Below the pieces are notes generated by a model. That model worked only from the letters and a program-made list of their open reading frames with translations. It had not been told where the DNA came from and searched no databases. From Callipepla californica brunnescens (Eukaryota > Chordata > Aves > Galliformes > Odontophoridae), in assembly GCA_023055505.1 (NCBI GenBank), contig JALIRH010000007.1:29183720-29247719 (forward strand): DNA of 64,000 nucleotides, read 5' to 3'. Both the position numbers and the translations under genes were made by a program. Within the stretch, counting starts at the first letter, position 1, and each line of letters begins with the position of its first letter. Positions 61,251 to 64,000 of this stretch are shown piece by piece.

Positions 61251-64000
61251 ACATGGCACAGATACAAAAGCAAGCCAGCCCAAAAACTTTCTAAAGACAA
61301 TGATAGTGCAAGCTTTGCCTAAGGAGAACAGTTAGAAAAAGACACTGTCTGACTTCTGTGAAAATATGTCCATCTGAGAGACAGGCAAGAGTTGCAACCT
61401 GAAAATGGAACAACTTTCTCCATTCCATAAATTAAAAAAAAACAGCACAGGCAGTTAAATATAAAAAGGTCTCATGAAAACTCTGCTTTAAGGAATTTAA
61501 ATGCTGGAAGGAAAACAGTTTGGTCAAACAGTTACAACACTGTTGGTTTTTTTTCCTGCTCTTTAAAACAGTAAAGTCACTTTTTAATTCTCTGAAGAAC
61601 TCATGACATCTTACTCTTTACCTCTGTCTCAATCTACAGCAGTTTGGGAAAAGGAAAACCTAAGTAGAGGAAAACATCTATTCCCAAAAATGAGTATTTA
61701 GAGGGGTCTGCAGTACTGCCTTATAATTCAAACAAAAGGTAGAAAGTGCAGTGACAAAAAATGACCATCAATTCTCCCACTCCTTTAGCTGTGACAATTC
61801 CTCTTCAGAAAGTCTATTTCAGGAGCAGTCTGTATGATCACCAAATAATTCAGAGTAAAACTATCTGAGAACAAAGCCAAGGATCCAAGGGCAGTGATAC
61901 AAATAGTCTGCTTCCTGAAGTCTGGGAACGACTGGAAACCCTCTGATTAGCTGACAGCATATGTCACTGGTCTGCTCTATGGACTTGCATGAAGGAGGTC
62001 CAGAGGAGGATCAGTGTTAGTGGCTCCCACTGGGGTCACCTTGTTTCTGTATGAGCCAAAGACAGAAATCAAAACACGATCAAACACTCATCTTCAAAAA
62101 ATTTACCTGCATTTGCCCTCTCAACAGAGGTTTCCAGTTGGAATGCTCATGCATCATGGTGAAATAAATCCTATCAGAAAAGGATGAGCTTTGCATTTGA
62201 AAAGGAAGCAGAACAAACCAAGCAGAAGGTAGCTTTTATATGTGTCCTTAGTTTTCCATCTGCAACAGAGGTACTGAGGGCAGGGAAAGAAGAATAGGAG
62301 TTACTGATCTAAAGGTTTCTGCCACTTCTGGAAACCACTCTTTCTGCTTTCTGAACACTATGATTACTTCATAAATGTGAACAAGTTTCTTTGGAGAATG
62401 CTCCAATCCCCACATATGTTATGGATGCCTCTTTCATTCTTCACTTCTTTGGCCAGTGCTGTAGTAATATCTTTCCCTATTGACTGCTTATGTAAAGTGG
62501 GCTGAAATGACAAGAACACACTGATTCTATGGAAAGATAGGAAATAATCAATTTTTGTGATTTGTATTTGACAAACTAATTCAGGCACTTAAAAAACAAC
62601 CTTGGTTTGATGTACCCCGTCTCCTGAAAGATACAAAGTTCAAGGAATAGAGAGAAACTCCTTCACGTCCAGAAAAATAAAAAAATATAAAATATATATG
62701 TATATAGAGTATACATAGGGGAACATGGAAATTTGCAACCAAATAAGCTAAAAAAATAAAAAATGTTCAGTTTAACAGGCAGATCGAATGACAGCAGAGA
62801 CACATCTACCTTAAGTCTGGTTTCCCCTACTGGAAGTAAAAGCAAGCACTAGTCCTCTGCGGAAGGCAGAAGGGAAGTTGTCAGAATTAGTCTTCACTCT
62901 GCTTTTTCCTGTCTTGAAAGGTTACTGGCTCCAACCCTGTCCTCTGAAAGAAACAGGAAATAACTTGAGCTTATTCTGTTTTCACTTGACCAAGAATCCC
63001 CTGACAGGGAAATTTTTTCTGAAGGCTGCCTGTGTATATGGCGAGAGAGGTGGCTAGGCACGTTGTATTACAGCTGTGCGGTCAGAGATGGAAAGATATT
63101 TTGCTTCTAGAGTTGTTTAAGACTTGTTTCTTATTAGCTGCAGGCCCTTGAAACAGAGGACCACACGTCTGGTTTCCAAAGGAAAAAAAAAAAAAACACA
63201 TTTCCCACAAGCACGGGCAAAAACTTTATACAGCCAAAAGCATGGCCTCAGCTTGTAGCTGACAGTCTGACAAAAATCCCAGAACACTTCATCAAATACA
63301 GTTTTCATTGAAACTGAGAATTATACAGGCAAAGTTTGCTTGAGACATTTTTTTTCTTTAATTAGTCTTTTTACTGTGGAACACTAGCATTGCATTCCCA
63401 CCCATTCTGGGAACATAAACTAAGGAGGTAATTGCATAAGGAAGAGAATTTGGTCCTGTCACTATTCAAAAGCAAGTAAACATACAAGTAAAGTGTTTGA
63501 TGCACGAAACACCGGATGCCCACATTCTTTTAAACCACCAGCACTGCTGAAGCCCATTATTGGGTCAATTCATTTACTTGGATGGTCTCTTTTCTATTTT
63601 ACCACCTCAATAAACCCACCTCAGCACTGGCTTTAGCAAGTACATTTGACACCGTGGGAACCAAAGGAAGCACAGAGAACACTAAGCTGCCATTGAATCA
63701 ATCCTGGGTCACATCTGCCAAACCACTCTGTAGTCTCTACAGTAAGTCTATACACTTTAATTTCGCTTACTTTCTGACTCCAGCTAACAGTGCGTCCCAA
63801 ATGCTGATGGAGGGGAAGAAAAGCTTTCCAGGGACTCACTCTTACACCAGATGATAGCTTCAAGAAGCTTATACCTAAAGCTGAGGTTTGCAAGGTGTGG
63901 TGCTGGTCATTTAGTTGTGCTGTCACAAGGAAATGGAGAGCTCTCAAACTGAAAAAGGCACAGCCTGCAGTCTTATTCTGGAACAGTGAGCAGCTTTTGC

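Larger units (their letters stand above)
46630..64000 (-). other. BACH2: BACH2 intron, right part (upstream coding exon not reached)
   Basis: More than 17.3 kb without any coding exon I can support. The first half of the BTB domain, which must precede the 46629 acceptor, is not found on either strand to the window end. Contents: a GATA-motif cluster at 48450-48519, an uncertain ancient repeat at 50240-50410, CR1 fragments at 52533-52751, 60211-60308 and 61175-61250, a small hairpin at 51134-51152, C-runs near 58402 and 58722, and a triple ATTTTAGTCAC-like repeat at 61119-61147. Large introns here are normal for BACH2. Confidence 0.8.

Noticed and set aside
1..64000. CRISPR arrays, bacterial-type operons, tRNA or rRNA genes
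   Set aside because: None seen. The only regular repeats are microsatellites and CR1 fragments, and no tRNA-like or rRNA-like block was noticed by eye; small RNA genes could have been missed without a search.

Overview
This window is vertebrate nuclear DNA, most likely from a bird and plausibly a galliform such as chicken. Its genes are split by introns with canonical splice sites. Its interspersed repeats are CR1 retrotransposon fragments ending in the characteristic ATTCTATGATTCTA-type 3' tail. No mammalian-type Alu or L1 sequence is seen. The gene order CASP8AP2 (+), GJA10 (+), BACH2 (-) matches the order I know for human 6q15, so this looks like a conserved syntenic block. The species call is inference.

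Layout: bases 1-8346 hold the 3' two thirds of CASP8AP2 (FLASH) in four coding exons, followed by a 3' UTR to about 10770. From 10771 to 16336 lies a gene-poor interval with two CR1 pieces and a 168-bp inverted-repeat element. GJA10 (a Cx57/Cx62-type connexin) has a large coding exon at 16353-17714. I assign it a second, 12-codon coding exon at 22143-22181, joined across an apparent GC-AG intron that holds two pentanucleotide arrays. BACH2 lies on the minus strand, tail to tail with GJA10. Its long 3' UTR spans roughly 24300-30627, and three coding exons lie at 30628-31107, 35746-35952 and 45085-46629. The exon for the first part of its BTB domain is beyond the right edge, so 46630-64000 is all intron.

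Functionally the three genes are unrelated neighbours. FLASH is a nuclear scaffold for histone pre-mRNA processing and transcription. GJA10 is a gap-junction channel subunit. BACH2 is a heme-responsive BTB-bZIP repressor of lymphoid cells. Nothing links them in a pathway, and I see no operon-like, CRISPR-like or defence-like system.

The observations most worth checking are four. First, the GC donor and 12-residue terminal exon of GJA10. Second, a 29-30-nt hairpin plus TGAGTCA motif duplicated 1.1 kb apart in the BACH2 3' UTR. Third, a MITE-like inverted repeat near 14.4 kb. Fourth, a cluster of four same-orientation GATA sites in the first BACH2 intron seen here. No novel protein system is supported.
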